From NCBI RefSeq assembly GCF_022869805.1, contig NZ_CP094974.1:4526001-4590000 (forward strand): a DNA stretch of 64,000 nt, given 5' to 3'. Origin of the DNA: Halosolutus halophilus. Lineage in GTDB: Archaea > Halobacteriota > Halobacteria > Halobacteriales > Natrialbaceae. Positions within the stretch are counted from its first letter, which is position 1. Each line of letters opens with the position of its first letter. The position numbers and the translations under genes are program-made. A model generated the notes under the pieces. The model was not told where the DNA came from. It did no database searches and saw only the letters and a list, made by a program, of their open reading frames with translations. Shown piece after piece: positions 42,381 to 51,162 of this stretch.

Positions 42381-43508
42381 CTAGAAGTCGCCGTTGACGA
42401 TGTCGGAGACGTCCTGTGGATCGTACAGTTGTTCGTCGACGTCGTAGACCTGTTCGGCCGCGCGCTGCGTGACGACGAGGTTCGTGATCGGGCCCTGGTA
42501 GAGCGGGCCGCCGCGGTAGACGTCGCCGTTCTGGACGGCCGTCAGCTGGCTGCCCGCGTTATCGTCCTCCATGCTCGCGACGACGGTGTTCTGGAACTCC
42601 TGTGCACTCGAGGCTTCCCGACCGCGACACAGGATGACATCGGGATCGATCTCGAGCAGCGTTTCGTAGTCGACCTGACCGCGGGAGCTGTGGAAGTCGT
42701 CGACATCGGTCTCGGCGAGGGCGTCGCGGACGCCGAGGTCGCGCCACTGTTTGAAGCTCGTCCCCTCGCTGATGAGATACGGGAGGAACGTACCGTCGCC
42801 GTTCGGCCACAGGATCGCGACCGAGGGCCGCTGGTCTTCCGGCGGGACGATATCGTCGAGCGCCGACTGGAACTCGTCGTGGAGCGCGGCGAATTCCTCG
42901 TAGCGCTCTTCCTCCTGGAAGACCTGAGCCAGCTTCTCGAAGGCCTCGTACAGCGTGAGATAGTCGTAGTCGTGCCACTCGTAGCCACGCGAAAAGATGC
43001 TGTTACCGAAGAAGGGTGTTCCCGCCGACTCTATCTGATCGATGTCTTCCTGCTCCCAGTTGTCGGTTCGCCCGAGGATGAAGTTCGGATCTATGACGAA
43101 CACGTCCGCATCCGTTCCCACCTCGAGGAAGTCCTCCGGGTCCAGGCTGCCTCCCGCCCAGAGCGCCGTCATGTCGCTTTTGTCGACGCTCACGTCCGGG
43201 ATGTCGTCGTAGTACTGCGTGTGGTACCGGCTGGTGAGGTACACGGCCTCGGGCGGCTCCTGCCCCAGCGCGATCCCCATGTCGGCCCAGCTACCGTTAT
43301 TGGCGGCCCACGTCGCGGGCACGGCGGAGAACTCGACCTCGCCGACCGGCGGCATCGTCACCGTGTGCGCTCCGTCGTCCGACTCACCGCCGGTTCCGTC
43401 GTCCCCGCTGTTTCCGTTGCCGGTACAGCCGGCCATCGCGCTTACCCCGGCGATCGCGCCACCCGTTCGAAGGACGTTCCGTCGCGTCCAGACTCGCTGG
43501 TCACTCAT
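42381..43508 (-). CDS. Iron/siderophore-type ABC transporter substrate-binding lipoprotein
   Basis: A 375-residue exported protein: Tat signal TRRNVLRTGGAIAGVSAMAGC with a lipobox Cys, then a Gly/Asp/Ser-rich linker and a periplasmic-binding-protein fold of the FhuD/BtuF type. That fold includes VGTDADVFVIDPNFILG, VAILWPNGDGTFLPYLISEG and VDYETLLEIDPDVILCRGRE. It delivers ferric siderophore, heme or cobalamin to the permease encoded upstream. An iron-type palindrome lies 3 bases before the ATG. It is the last of the three transporter genes in the reading direction, 54 bases after the ATPase, so it may also be expressed alone. Confidence 0.88.
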   Translation of the reverse strand: MSDQRVWTRRNVLRTGGAIAGVSAMAGCTGNGNSGDDGTGGESDDGAHTVTMPPVGEVEFSAVPATWAANNGSWADMGIALGQEPPEAVYLTSRYHTQYYDDIPDVSVDKSDMTALWAGGSLDPEDFLEVGTDADVFVIDPNFILGRTDNWEQEDIDQIESAGTPFFGNSIFSRGYEWHDYDYLTLYEAFEKLAQVFQEEERYEEFAALHDEFQSALDDIVPPEDQRPSVAILWPNGDGTFLPYLISEGTSFKQWRDLGVRDALAETDVDDFHSSRGQVDYETLLEIDPDVILCRGREASSAQEFQNTVVASMEDDNAGSQLTAVQNGDVYRGGPLYQGPITNLVVTQRAAEQVYDVDEQLYDPQDVSDIVNGDF

Positions 43509-43511
43509 CAG

Positions 43512-43531
43512 TTTTTAGGCTGACCTAAAAA
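43512..43531 (-). promoter_or_regulatory. DtxR-type operator before the binding-protein gene
   Basis: TTTTTAGGCTGACCTAAAAA is a perfect inverted repeat with 8-bp arms and a 4-bp centre. It lies directly upstream of the start codon at 43508 and overlaps the expected TATA/start region. The core TTAGG-N4-CCTAA matches the DtxR/IdeR/SirR consensus used by haloarchaeal Idr-type iron regulators. Confidence 0.75.
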
Positions 43532-43562
43532 TACAAAACTCTTCCGACTGCGAGCGCCCCCG

Positions 43563-44414
43563 TTACCGGTCGGGCAACGCTCGCTTGGGCAGCACCTGCA
43601 GTTCGGGCTCGTACTCGACGGTGGCCTCGACGCCGAAGACGTCGGCGAGCAGTTGCTCGGTCACGACTTCCTCGGGTGGCCCCCAGTCGTACAGTTCGCC
43701 GTCGCGCATGGCGATCAGGTAGTCCGCGAAGCGAGCCGCCTGCGAGATATCGTGAAGGATGATGGCCACGGTGACGCCCTTCCGCTCGTTTAATTGGCGT
43801 ATCGTCTCGAGGACGCGGAACTGGTGGTGGACGTCGAGGAACGTCGTCGGCTCGTCGAGCAACAGGACGTCCGTGTCCTGGGCCAGCACCATCGCGATCC
43901 AGGCGAGCTGTTTCTGACCGCCGCTTAGCTGTTCGAGTTCGGCGTTCCGGATCCCGTCGATTCCCGCCAGCTCGATCGCGCGGTCGACCGCCTCGTGATC
44001 CTCGTCGCTGACGCCGTCGAAAAACCCTCGATGCGGATACCGGCCGTGATAGACGAGGTCTTCGACGGTGATCGAGCCGAGCGAGTCGTTCTCCTGGGAG
44101 AGCACGCTCAGTTCACGCGCCAGTTCCTTCCGATCGAACGAGTCGAGGTCCTCGCCGTGAATCCGGACCGTTCCCGCGTCCGGCTCGAGGTGGTTCGAGA
44201 GCGCTTTCAGGAGCGTACTCTTCCCGCTGCCGTTCGGACCGACGAGCGCGGTCACCGCCCCCTCGGGGACGTCGAGGCGCGCGCAGTCGACGATCGTCTC
44301 CTCGCTCGTCGGGTAGCTGAGTTCGAGTCCGTCGCCGACGAGCGCGCTCTCGATCGCAACGCCATCGGTGTCGGTGATCTGTTCCCGCGTCGTGGATCCC
44401 CGTTGCTGTCCCAT
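43563..44414 (-). CDS. ABC transporter ATPase, FepC/BtuD type
   Basis: A 283-residue ATPase: Walker A VGPNGSGKSTLLKAL, Q-loop in LSQENDS, signature LSGGQKQL, Walker B VLLLDEPTTFLD, and switch His in ILHDIS. It energises the FecCD permease encoded upstream; their genes overlap by one base. An N-terminal extension of about 25 residues is acidic and unusual but not obviously a domain. The substrate is probably a siderophore, heme or cobalamin; the iron-type operators favour iron. Confidence 0.93.
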   Translation of the reverse strand: MGQQRGSTTREQITDTDGVAIESALVGDGLELSYPTSEETIVDCARLDVPEGAVTALVGPNGSGKSTLLKALSNHLEPDAGTVRIHGEDLDSFDRKELARELSVLSQENDSLGSITVEDLVYHGRYPHRGFFDGVSDEDHEAVDRAIELAGIDGIRNAELEQLSGGQKQLAWIAMVLAQDTDVLLLDEPTTFLDVHHQFRVLETIRQLNERKGVTVAIILHDISQAARFADYLIAMRDGELYDWGPPEEVVTEQLLADVFGVEATVEYEPELQVLPKRALPDR

Positions 44415-45523
44415 CAGAGTTCACCCATGGTTTGCTGCTTGCGCATCAGATAGAGGAAGTACGGGCCGCCGATCAGTCCGGTGACGACGCCGACGGGTAG
44501 TTGGGTACCCCCCAGCGCGAGTCGAGCGCCGACGTCGGCGGTGACCAGCAGTGCGGGGCCGGCGAAGACGCATCCGACCATCAGCCGTCGGTAGTCCCCG
44601 CCGACCGTATTCCGGACGATGTGGGGGACGACGAGCCCGAAGAAGCTGACGACGCCAGCGACGGCGATTGCCACGCTGGCGGCCAGAATAGCGACGGCGG
44701 AGAGGGAAAACCGGACCCGCTCGACGCGCATGCCGAGCGATCGGGCGGTGCTCTCACCCAGCATGAGGACGTTCAACTGTCGCGCGCCGGCGAGCGCGAT
44801 CCCGATCGAGACGATCGCCGGCAGGATCGCGATCCGGACCTCCTCCCAGCCGGTCCCCGTGAGCGATCCGGTGATCCAGGCGATCGCCGTCTGGACGACG
44901 CCCAGGTCGTCCGTGAAGAAGAACAGCCCCTGCTGGAGCGACTGGAAGACCATGTTGACGATGACCCCCGCGAGCACGAGCCGGACGGGGCTCGTCCCGC
45001 CCTTCCAGGCGATCGTGTACACGATCAGGAACGCGATCGTCCCGCCCAGGGCTGCGATAAACGGCAGGAACGGCGCGAGGCCGCTGAAGACGACCAGCGT
45101 CGCCAGGACGGCGAATCCGGCGCCGGAGCTAACTCCCAGCACGAACGGACTCGCCAGTTCGTTCCGCGTCACGGCCTGAAAGATCGCGCCGGAGACCGCG
45201 AGCGTCGCGCCGGCGATGATACCGACGACCACCCGCGGCAGCCGGAGGTTCCAGACGACGACGCTCGACGTGGTCATATTCGGCAACTCCGTTCCGAACA
45301 GGAACGCCGACCAGACGTCGAGATTGAAGACCACTTCGGGGTCGAAGACCGCCGTCCAGGCTTCGACGAACGTCATCGAGTACTCGCCGAAACTCACCTG
45401 CACGAGCCCGGCCACGACGGTGACGACCGTACTCGCCAGACAGAAGAGGACGAGCGTCCCCGTGACCCATCCCTCTCGTTCTCGATCGGAGGCGTGTCCG
45501 CCGACCGACTGCGCTGCTTCCAT
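44414..45523 (-). CDS. FecCD-family ABC permease
   Basis: A 369-residue protein with about ten hydrophobic helices, starting after a 25-residue polar tail. It has the family segments LRLPRVVVGIIAGATLAVSG, LASPFVLGVSSGAGFAVLAT, LMLGESTARSLGMRVERVRF and FFGLVVPHIVRNTVGGDYRR. It forms the membrane channel for siderophore, heme or cobalamin import with the ATPase and binding protein that follow. A DtxR-type palindrome abuts the start codon. Confidence 0.93.
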   Translation of the reverse strand: MEAAQSVGGHASDREREGWVTGTLVLFCLASTVVTVVAGLVQVSFGEYSMTFVEAWTAVFDPEVVFNLDVWSAFLFGTELPNMTTSSVVVWNLRLPRVVVGIIAGATLAVSGAIFQAVTRNELASPFVLGVSSGAGFAVLATLVVFSGLAPFLPFIAALGGTIAFLIVYTIAWKGGTSPVRLVLAGVIVNMVFQSLQQGLFFFTDDLGVVQTAIAWITGSLTGTGWEEVRIAILPAIVSIGIALAGARQLNVLMLGESTARSLGMRVERVRFSLSAVAILAASVAIAVAGVVSFFGLVVPHIVRNTVGGDYRRLMVGCVFAGPALLVTADVGARLALGGTQLPVGVVTGLIGGPYFLYLMRKQQTMGEL

Positions 45524-45527
45524 CGAA

Positions 45528-45552
45528 TTTAGGTAGTCCTAAAACGCCTAAA
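45528..45552 (-). promoter_or_regulatory. DtxR-type operator before the permease gene
   Basis: TTTAGG-TAGT-CCTAAA (45528-45543) is a perfect inverted repeat 4 bases upstream of the permease ATG at 45523, followed by an additional CCTAAA half-site (45547-45552). The centre spacing matches the operator at 43512-43531, so one metal-dependent repressor probably controls both promoters. Confidence 0.75.
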
Positions 45553-45649
45553 GTCGTTGCGATTGTCGGACGATCCAGCGACTGCCGCCGACGGAGGAGT
45601 GTGAGCCGTTTCGAACCCGGTCAGGTGGCCGTTCGCCGCGCGACCGCCT

Positions 45650-46015
45650 TCACTCCTGCAGTTCGATCGCGTCGTCGCCGTTCGGCACGGCACAGAGAAA
45701 CGCGCCCCGTTCGTCGCCCTCGTTGCGGTACCAGTGGACCGTCCCGGCGGGGATCAGTAGCGAGTCGCCCGCCGCGACCTCGTGCTCCTCGTCTTCGATC
45801 CCCACCGTGTACTCGCCCTCGAGCACGTACTGTTCGTGTTCGACGGCGTTCGTGTGCTTCGGCACTTCAGCACCGGCCTCGAGGACGAACCGCCGAATCG
45901 CGAAGTTCGGCGCGTCGTCGTCCTCGTCGATCAGGACGCCTTTCTCGAGGCCGTCGGCGGCGTCGACGGATTCGTACTCGATCTCGTCGCTCGATCGGAT
46001 CAGTGGGTCGGGCAT
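45650..46015 (-). CDS. Cupin-domain protein
   Basis: A 121-residue single cupin. Motif 1 is KHTNAVEHEQYVLEGEYTVG and motif 2 is LLIPAGTVHWYRNEG, containing His and Glu positions that commonly bind a metal (HTN, HEQ, HWY). Small cupins of this type may be dioxygenases, isomerases or binding proteins; the substrate is not evident. The start ATG gives MPDPLIRSSDEIEYESVDAA. Confidence 0.8.
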   Translation of the reverse strand: MPDPLIRSSDEIEYESVDAADGLEKGVLIDEDDDAPNFAIRRFVLEAGAEVPKHTNAVEHEQYVLEGEYTVGIEDEEHEVAAGDSLLIPAGTVHWYRNEGDERGAFLCAVPNGDDAIELQE

Positions 46016-46124
46016 ACTCGTGGGTGGGTGGCGCGGCCACTAAACGTTGTACGCTCTCGCCGGCGCCGTCGCTCGGGGGTGTAAAATACTGCAGTCAAGT
46101 GCCGATACCGTTACGAATTCCGCC

Positions 46125-46319
46125 TTACAGGCGCTCGACGTTCGTCGCGCGCGGGCCCTTGGGGGCCTGCTCGATGTCGAACTCGAGTTCCTGTCCTTCT
46201 TCCAGGTCCGGGCCGCCGATGTCTTCCATGTGGAAGAACACGTCGTCGTCCGCGTCCTCAGTCTCGATGAATCCGTAGCCGCCAGTGTCGTTGAAGAAAT
46301 CAACGGTTCCTTTCGCCAT
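46125..46319 (-). CDS. cspA: Cold-shock domain protein CspA
   Basis: A 64-residue protein starting MAKGTVDFFNDTGGYGFIET, with RNP1-like KGTVDFFNDTGGYGFI and RNP2-like DVFFHMEDI, ending KGPRATNVERL. It binds single-stranded nucleic acids and is thought to act as an RNA chaperone. The ATG at 46319 is the only start giving the standard N-terminus. Confidence 0.95.
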   Translation of the reverse strand: MAKGTVDFFNDTGGYGFIETEDADDDVFFHMEDIGGPDLEEGQELEFDIEQAPKGPRATNVERL

Positions 46320-46439
46320 TGCTTCTAAAGGGAACAGCCCGATACTGATAAACCCACCGACTCGGCTCAATCTCGGAATTCGGGTCATAGAGGGCGCTTT
46401 GCGCTCGATACTGCCAGAATACGTCGTCGAAACAACGGG

Positions 46440-46658
46440 TCAGATACCGTCGCGTTCCTCCAGCCGGTGAACGGTCACCGAGACGAAATAGACCAGCATG
46501 AAGAGGAAGAAACCGCCGACGAGTCCGACGAGTTCGCGCGACCCGACGGCGTCGGGGTCGACGATCGCCAGCGCCGCGAGTCCGACGCAAAACACCGCGA
46601 TAATGAAGAGGCCGATCGCGTAGTAAAAGCCCGTGTCCGTCTCGAGAAACTCCTTCAT
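46440..46658 (-). CDS. Small two-span membrane protein (72 aa)
   Basis: It starts MKEFLETDTGFYYAIGLFII and contains two hydrophobic helices (AIGLFIIAVFCVGLAALAIV and VGLVGGFFLFMLVYFVSVTV) separated by DPDAVGSREL, with a polar end HRLEERDGI. No function is known to me. It is leftward, upstream of cspA on the same strand but 120 bases away. Confidence 0.65.
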   Translation of the reverse strand: MKEFLETDTGFYYAIGLFIIAVFCVGLAALAIVDPDAVGSRELVGLVGGFFLFMLVYFVSVTVHRLEERDGI

Positions 46659-46818
46659 ACCGTCTCGTTCCCGCGGCGTCGGCAAAACGGTACCGACCGC
46701 GGTGCCGGGCGGCCCGCGCCACCGCCCGGCACCCGATCCCGGCGTCTCCGATTCCGTCGTCTCCAATCCCGATCGGCAGCCCGGGGTATTATGACATCGG
46801 GTGTTGGTACCAAATAGC

Positions 46819-47013
46819 ATGGATGGGGTACTGAACGAAGCCACGAACAAGGTTCACAAGCACGAACTCGGAGAGACGGACTTTCGAACGTACTGTGGCG
46901 CGGCGTCGCACGTCTCTCACGACTCCCTGCGGCTGATCTCGGTCGAGCGAGCGACGCGCGAGTCGTCCGCCAGCAGGTGCAGCCAGTGTTTCGGTGACGC
47001 GGACGGACCCTGA
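46819..47013 (+). CDS. Small cysteine-containing protein (64 aa), possible zinc site
   Basis: It starts MDGVLNEATNKVHKHELGET and contains TYCG, HVSH and a C-terminal CSQCFG. Three Cys plus several His could bind a zinc ion, but the spacing matches no family I can name. A TATA-like GTATTATGA is centred about 28 bases before the ATG, so a leaderless mRNA is likely. Small zinc proteins are common in haloarchaea and many lack known roles. Confidence 0.6.
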   Translation: MDGVLNEATNKVHKHELGETDFRTYCGAASHVSHDSLRLISVERATRESSASRCSQCFGDADGP

Positions 47014-47060
47014 CCGCGTGACCGGCCCGACGCCGTTCTCGATCGATGGCCGCCGATCGC

Positions 47061-47768
47061 TCAGTGGCGGAGCCTGCGAACCGCCGGCTCGTACTCCCCG
47101 GGTAGCCGGTCGGCGATCCGATCGGGGTCCGCCTCGCCGTTCAGATTGACGAGGTACGCCCGGCCGTGATCGTCGCCGTAGACGCCCTGGAAGTCGTAGA
47201 CGAAGCCGTAGACGTCGACGTCCCTCGGGACGTCGTCGGACTCCCGGAGGAACTGCGTCTGGCGGTCGACGTTGTACTCGACGAGCCGGTTGATCACCGT
47301 CTCGTCGTCGTCGTCGGGATCGATCGCGTCGCTCTCGAGCGCCTCCTCGACGATCGGGACGAGTAGGTCGACCCACTTGTCGACGCCCCGCGGGCCGGGA
47401 CGGTCCGCGCCGGTCGCGACATCGTAGGCGGCGGTCACCGCGCCACAGCCGGTGTGGCCGACGACGGCGACCGCGTCGGTCCCGGTATGGTGGATCGAGT
47501 ACAGGACGCCACCGTCGACGATCCGCTCGCCGTCGTCGACGTCCCAGACCTGGTTGCCGATGGTACTCGGCGTGAACACCGTCCCCGGCTCGTCGACGCC
47601 CCACATCCCCACCTGCGGGACCCGGGAGTCTGAACAGCACACCGACACGACGTCGGGTTCCTGTCCGGTCTGGACCGCCGCGAAGTAATCGTCCGGGAGC
47701 CCGTCGACGTGACGGTCGTTCCCCGCGAGCAACTCGTGCAAGACGCTCTCGTCGTCGGCCGTGCTCAT
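47061..47768 (-). CDS. Beta-class carbonic anhydrase
   Basis: A 235-residue enzyme converting CO2 to bicarbonate. The zinc ligands are in CCSDSRV (Cys44/45, with Asp47 and Arg49 forming the dyad) and GHTGCGA (His105, Cys108). It is longer than many beta enzymes because of an acidic insertion near residue 140 and the C-terminal tail. The start MSTADDESVLHELLAGNDRH fits the family. Confidence 0.9.
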   Translation of the reverse strand: MSTADDESVLHELLAGNDRHVDGLPDDYFAAVQTGQEPDVVSVCCSDSRVPQVGMWGVDEPGTVFTPSTIGNQVWDVDDGERIVDGGVLYSIHHTGTDAVAVVGHTGCGAVTAAYDVATGADRPGPRGVDKWVDLLVPIVEEALESDAIDPDDDDETVINRLVEYNVDRQTQFLRESDDVPRDVDVYGFVYDFQGVYGDDHGRAYLVNLNGEADPDRIADRLPGEYEPAVRRLRH

Positions 47769-47964
47769 ACGGGTACTCTCCGCGTACCGGATCCAAAGTC
47801 GTTACTTTTCACTCACGTTTCGCGACGGGTTCGCCGATCGCCACGCGGGAGTCTCGAGGCCCCCGATCGCGATCCGCAGACGCCGATCGCGCTCCCACGG
47901 GCCGTCCGGGGCGAACGGGTTCCGGGATACCAATATTCACCTGTGCGGGACGCGACGACCGAGT

Positions 47965-48981
47965 ATGGCAGACACCAGGCAGTGGCGACTCGCGAGCCGT
48001 CCCGTCGGCGAACCGAGCCGCGAGAACTTCGACCTCGTCACGATCGATCGACCCGAACCGGGGCCGGGCGAGGTCCTCGTCAGGACGCTCTACCAGTCGG
48101 TCGACCCGTACATGCGCGGGCGGATGCGCGACGCGGAGTCGTACGCCGAGCCGTGGGACGTCGGCGATCCGATGAAGGCGGGCGTCGTGGGAGAGGTCGT
48201 CGAATCGAACTACGACGGCCTCGAGGCCGGCGACGTCGTCACGGGCGAACTCCTGTGGGCCGAACACGCGGTCGCACACGGCGACGAACTGCGACAGGTG
48301 AACCCCGATCACGGTCCGATCTCGACGGCGCTGGGCGTACTCGGCATGCCCGGCGTGACGGCCTACTTCGGGCTGCTCGACGTCGCGGAACCGAAACCCG
48401 GCGACACGGTCGTCGTCTCCGCCGCGGCCGGGGCGGTCGGCTCGGTCGTCGGCCAGCTCGCGCGGCTCTCCGGTGCGCGCGTGGTGGGCACGGCGGGCAG
48501 CGACGAGAAGATCGAGTGGCTCACCGACGACCTCGGCTTCGACGCGGCGATCAACTACGAGGCCACCGACGACCTCTCCGGGGCGATGGCCGAGGCCTGT
48601 CCCGACGGAATCGACGTCTACTTCGACAACGTCGGCGGCCCGATCACCGACGCCGTCTGGCCCCTGTTGAACGTCCGCTCGCGCGTGGCGGTCTGTGGCC
48701 AGATCTCGATCTACAACGCGACCGAGGTACCGACCGGGCCCCGCAAGCTCGCCAAACTCATCGAGTCGCGCGCCCGCGTCGAGGGGTTCCTCGTACGCGA
48801 CTACGAGGGCCGCTGGGGCGAGGCCCTCCAGCGGCTCTCGACGTTCGTCCGCGAGGACGAACTGCACTACCGCGAAAACGTGGTCGAGGGCTTCGAGAAC
48901 GCGCCCGACGCGTTCATGGGCCTGTTCGAGGGCGAGAACATCGGGAAGCAACTGGTCGAGGTCGCGGAACGCGGCGACTGA
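47965..48981 (+). CDS. NADP-dependent MDR oxidoreductase (curcumin reductase-like)
   Basis: A 338-residue zinc-independent medium-chain reductase. The start MADTRQWRLASRPVGEPSRE, the segment VDPYMRGRM, the Rossmann motif AAAGAVGSVVGQLARL and the nucleotide region TDDLGFDAAINYE followed by VYFDNVGGPITDAVWPLLNV place it with 2-alkenal/prostaglandin reductases. It probably reduces enone double bonds with NADPH. The ATG was chosen for the family start; frames extending upstream are not protein-like. Confidence 0.85.
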   Translation: MADTRQWRLASRPVGEPSRENFDLVTIDRPEPGPGEVLVRTLYQSVDPYMRGRMRDAESYAEPWDVGDPMKAGVVGEVVESNYDGLEAGDVVTGELLWAEHAVAHGDELRQVNPDHGPISTALGVLGMPGVTAYFGLLDVAEPKPGDTVVVSAAAGAVGSVVGQLARLSGARVVGTAGSDEKIEWLTDDLGFDAAINYEATDDLSGAMAEACPDGIDVYFDNVGGPITDAVWPLLNVRSRVAVCGQISIYNATEVPTGPRKLAKLIESRARVEGFLVRDYEGRWGEALQRLSTFVREDELHYRENVVEGFENAPDAFMGLFEGENIGKQLVEVAERGD

Positions 48982-48997
48982 GCAGTCGACCGTCGGC

Positions 48998-49034
48998 TTT
49001 AGATATCACCAAGAGTCGACCGTTTAGATATAAC
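48998..49034. repeat. Imperfect direct repeat TTTAGATAT
   Basis: TTTAGATATCAC (48998-49009) and TTTAGATATAAC (49023-49034) follow the oxidoreductase gene, each preceded at short distance by GTCGACCG. The AT-rich repeats are unusual against the GC-rich background; they could be a regulatory or terminator-associated element. Confidence 0.5.
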
Positions 49035-49156
49035 GTGCGCCCGCGTACGGGGACTGTCGGCCCACGGCTACGGTGAGATCTTCTTTCCCGCTACTGAACG
49101 AGCCCGATCTGTGTTTTCGGCGAGACGAGGGGGCCGCCGACCGGCCATGATCGATC

Positions 49157-49960
49157 CTAGTCCGTCAGTCCGTACCCGGTCTTGAACAGGTAGACGTCGA
49201 TCGCCAGCACGATGACGGTGCACGTCGTGAGCACGGCGAGCGAGACGAGCGGCGCGAGGTCGGCGTAGGGACCGGGTAAGATGCCGACCGCGATCAGATC
49301 CGAGTAGCCCAGGAGTCCGAACCGGACGCTGTCGACCATGTAGACCATCGGGTTCAGCAGCGAGAGGTTCACCTGCCAGGCGTAGTCGAACGTCTCGAGG
49401 GAGTAGAAGACGGCTCCGAAGAACACGAGCGGCCGGAGAATGAACTGGTTCATCACGGTCAGATCGTCGAAATCGCGGGCGACGAGACCGCCGATGATGC
49501 CGAACCCGGCGAACAGCGCCGTAATGACGGCCATCGTGGCGACCAGGTAGAGGCCGTGTTCGATACCGATCGGAACGAACAGTCGGCCGACGGCGGCGAC
49601 GATGACACCGACGATGATCCCTCGGACTGCGCTGGCACCGACGTAGGCCACGACCATCTCGACGTACGATAGCGGCGAGGTCAGCGTCTCGTGGATGTAC
49701 TCGTTCCACCTGCCGTGGAAGATCGAGAACGAGGCGTTCTCGAAGGCGTTCGAGATCGCACCCAGCACGACGAGTCCGGGCACGATAAAGAGGATGTAGG
49801 GAAAGTTCGCGATCTCCTGGATCCGGCCGCCGAGAATGACCCCGAAGACGGCGAAGTAGAGCACGTTCGTGATCGCCGGCGGCATGAACGTGTTCTTCGG
49901 CCGGCGGACGAACCGCAACACTTCGCGCCGGAAGAGCGCGCGGAAGCCGACGGACAGCAT
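49157..49960 (-). CDS. ABC-2 type transporter permease
   Basis: A 267-residue permease with six hydrophobic segments, starting MLSVGFRALFRREVLRFVRR, an amphipathic N-terminal helix typical of ABC-2 exporters. Characteristic pieces are FGVILGGRIQEIANFPYILF, FSIFHGRWNEYIHETLTSPL and VNLSLLNPMVYMVDSVRFGL. It would export a lipid, polysaccharide or drug with the ATPase encoded directly upstream; the genes overlap by one base. The substrate is unknown. Confidence 0.88.
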   Translation of the reverse strand: MLSVGFRALFRREVLRFVRRPKNTFMPPAITNVLYFAVFGVILGGRIQEIANFPYILFIVPGLVVLGAISNAFENASFSIFHGRWNEYIHETLTSPLSYVEMVVAYVGASAVRGIIVGVIVAAVGRLFVPIGIEHGLYLVATMAVITALFAGFGIIGGLVARDFDDLTVMNQFILRPLVFFGAVFYSLETFDYAWQVNLSLLNPMVYMVDSVRFGLLGYSDLIAVGILPGPYADLAPLVSLAVLTTCTVIVLAIDVYLFKTGYGLTD

Positions 49961-50997
49961 CAGGCGACCCCCTCCTGCTCTCGTTCCTGCTCCCGTTCGG
50001 GCCTCGACGGCGACTCCGTCTCGCTCCCGCCGGCGTCGTCTCCGTTGCCCGCACTCTCTGCCGAGGATCGTGTCACCGTTCGATCGTCGCGCTCGGTGAG
50101 ATCCACGAAGATCTCCTCGAGCGAGGTCCGGGTGATCTCGAGATCGACGATCTCGTGACCCGTGGCCTCGAGGTCGTTGAGCAAGCGGGGCGCGGTCGAC
50201 CCGCCGTCGTCGACGCGGACCTCGAGCCGATCCCCGGAGACCGTCGTTTCGTGTGCGTAGGTGCCGAGATCTGGCGCGATCGGTGGAGCGGATTCGAGCC
50301 CGACGGCGATCGTATCGGTGCCGCGCTGTTTCAGTTCGTCCGGGGTCGCGACGGTCACCTTCCGGCCCTCGTTCATGATCGCGACGCGATCGCAGAGGCG
50401 TTCGGCCTCCTCGATGTAGTGGGTGGTCAGCAGGATCGTCGTCCCCTCCTCGTTGAGTTCGGTCACCAACTCCCAGAGGTCGTGGCGGAGCTGGACGTCG
50501 ACGCCGGCGGTCGGCTCGTCCAGAATGAGCAGGTCGGGTTCGGTGACGAGCGCTCGTGCGAGCAGGAGCCGGCGTTTCATCCCGCCCGAGAGCCAGTCGA
50601 ACCGTTCGTGGCGCTTGTCGTAGATCCCGACCCGTTTCAGCACCTCGTCCGCGCGCTCGGCGGCCTCGGCTTTCGGGACGCCGTGGTAGCCGGCCTTGTG
50701 CATCAGCACCTCCTTGATGGGGAAGAACCGATCGACGTTGAACTCCTGTGGCGCGAGCCCGATCGCGTCGCGGGCCTGCCGGTAGTCCTCCTCGACGTCG
50801 TAGCCGAAGACTCGCGCCTCGCCGCCGGTCTTGCGGACGAGGCCCACCAGCGTGTTGATGAACGTCGTCTTTCCCGCGCCGTTGGGGCCGAGCAGGCCGA
50901 AGAACTCCCCCTCCTCGACCGTGAGCGAGAGCTCCTGCAGCGCGCGCAAATCGCCGTATTCCTTCACGAGGTCCGTCGTCTCTATGGCCGGTGGCAT
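49960..50997 (-). CDS. ABC-2 type transporter ATPase
   Basis: A 345-residue ATPase with Walker A GLLGPNGAGKTTFINTLVGL, signature LSGGMKRRLLLARALV, Walker B LLILDEPTAGVD and switch His in TTHYIEEAERL. A C-terminal domain of about 120 residues (TVATPDELKQRGTDTIAVGL) plus an acidic Gln/Glu-rich tail is typical of DrrA-like exporters. The start was set at the ATG giving MPPAIETTDLVKEYGDLRAL; longer frames upstream lack sense. It is coupled to the permease gene by a one-base overlap. Confidence 0.9.
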   Translation of the reverse strand: MPPAIETTDLVKEYGDLRALQELSLTVEEGEFFGLLGPNGAGKTTFINTLVGLVRKTGGEARVFGYDVEEDYRQARDAIGLAPQEFNVDRFFPIKEVLMHKAGYHGVPKAEAAERADEVLKRVGIYDKRHERFDWLSGGMKRRLLLARALVTEPDLLILDEPTAGVDVQLRHDLWELVTELNEEGTTILLTTHYIEEAERLCDRVAIMNEGRKVTVATPDELKQRGTDTIAVGLESAPPIAPDLGTYAHETTVSGDRLEVRVDDGGSTAPRLLNDLEATGHEIVDLEITRTSLEEIFVDLTERDDRTVTRSSAESAGNGDDAGGSETESPSRPEREQEREQEGVA

Positions 50998-51162
50998 CGG
51001 CTGGGAATCGGCCCCGGCCGCGGTTAACGATGTCGGACTCGGAACTCGCGGTATGGGTTGTGCCGAGTTTGTGCAAGTCTGAGGGTTGCGGTTCACGCGA
51101 TCGGTGGCCGCAATCGTCGGTACTGGCGGATCCGAAGCCGATCACCGCCGACCCAGCGGCGT

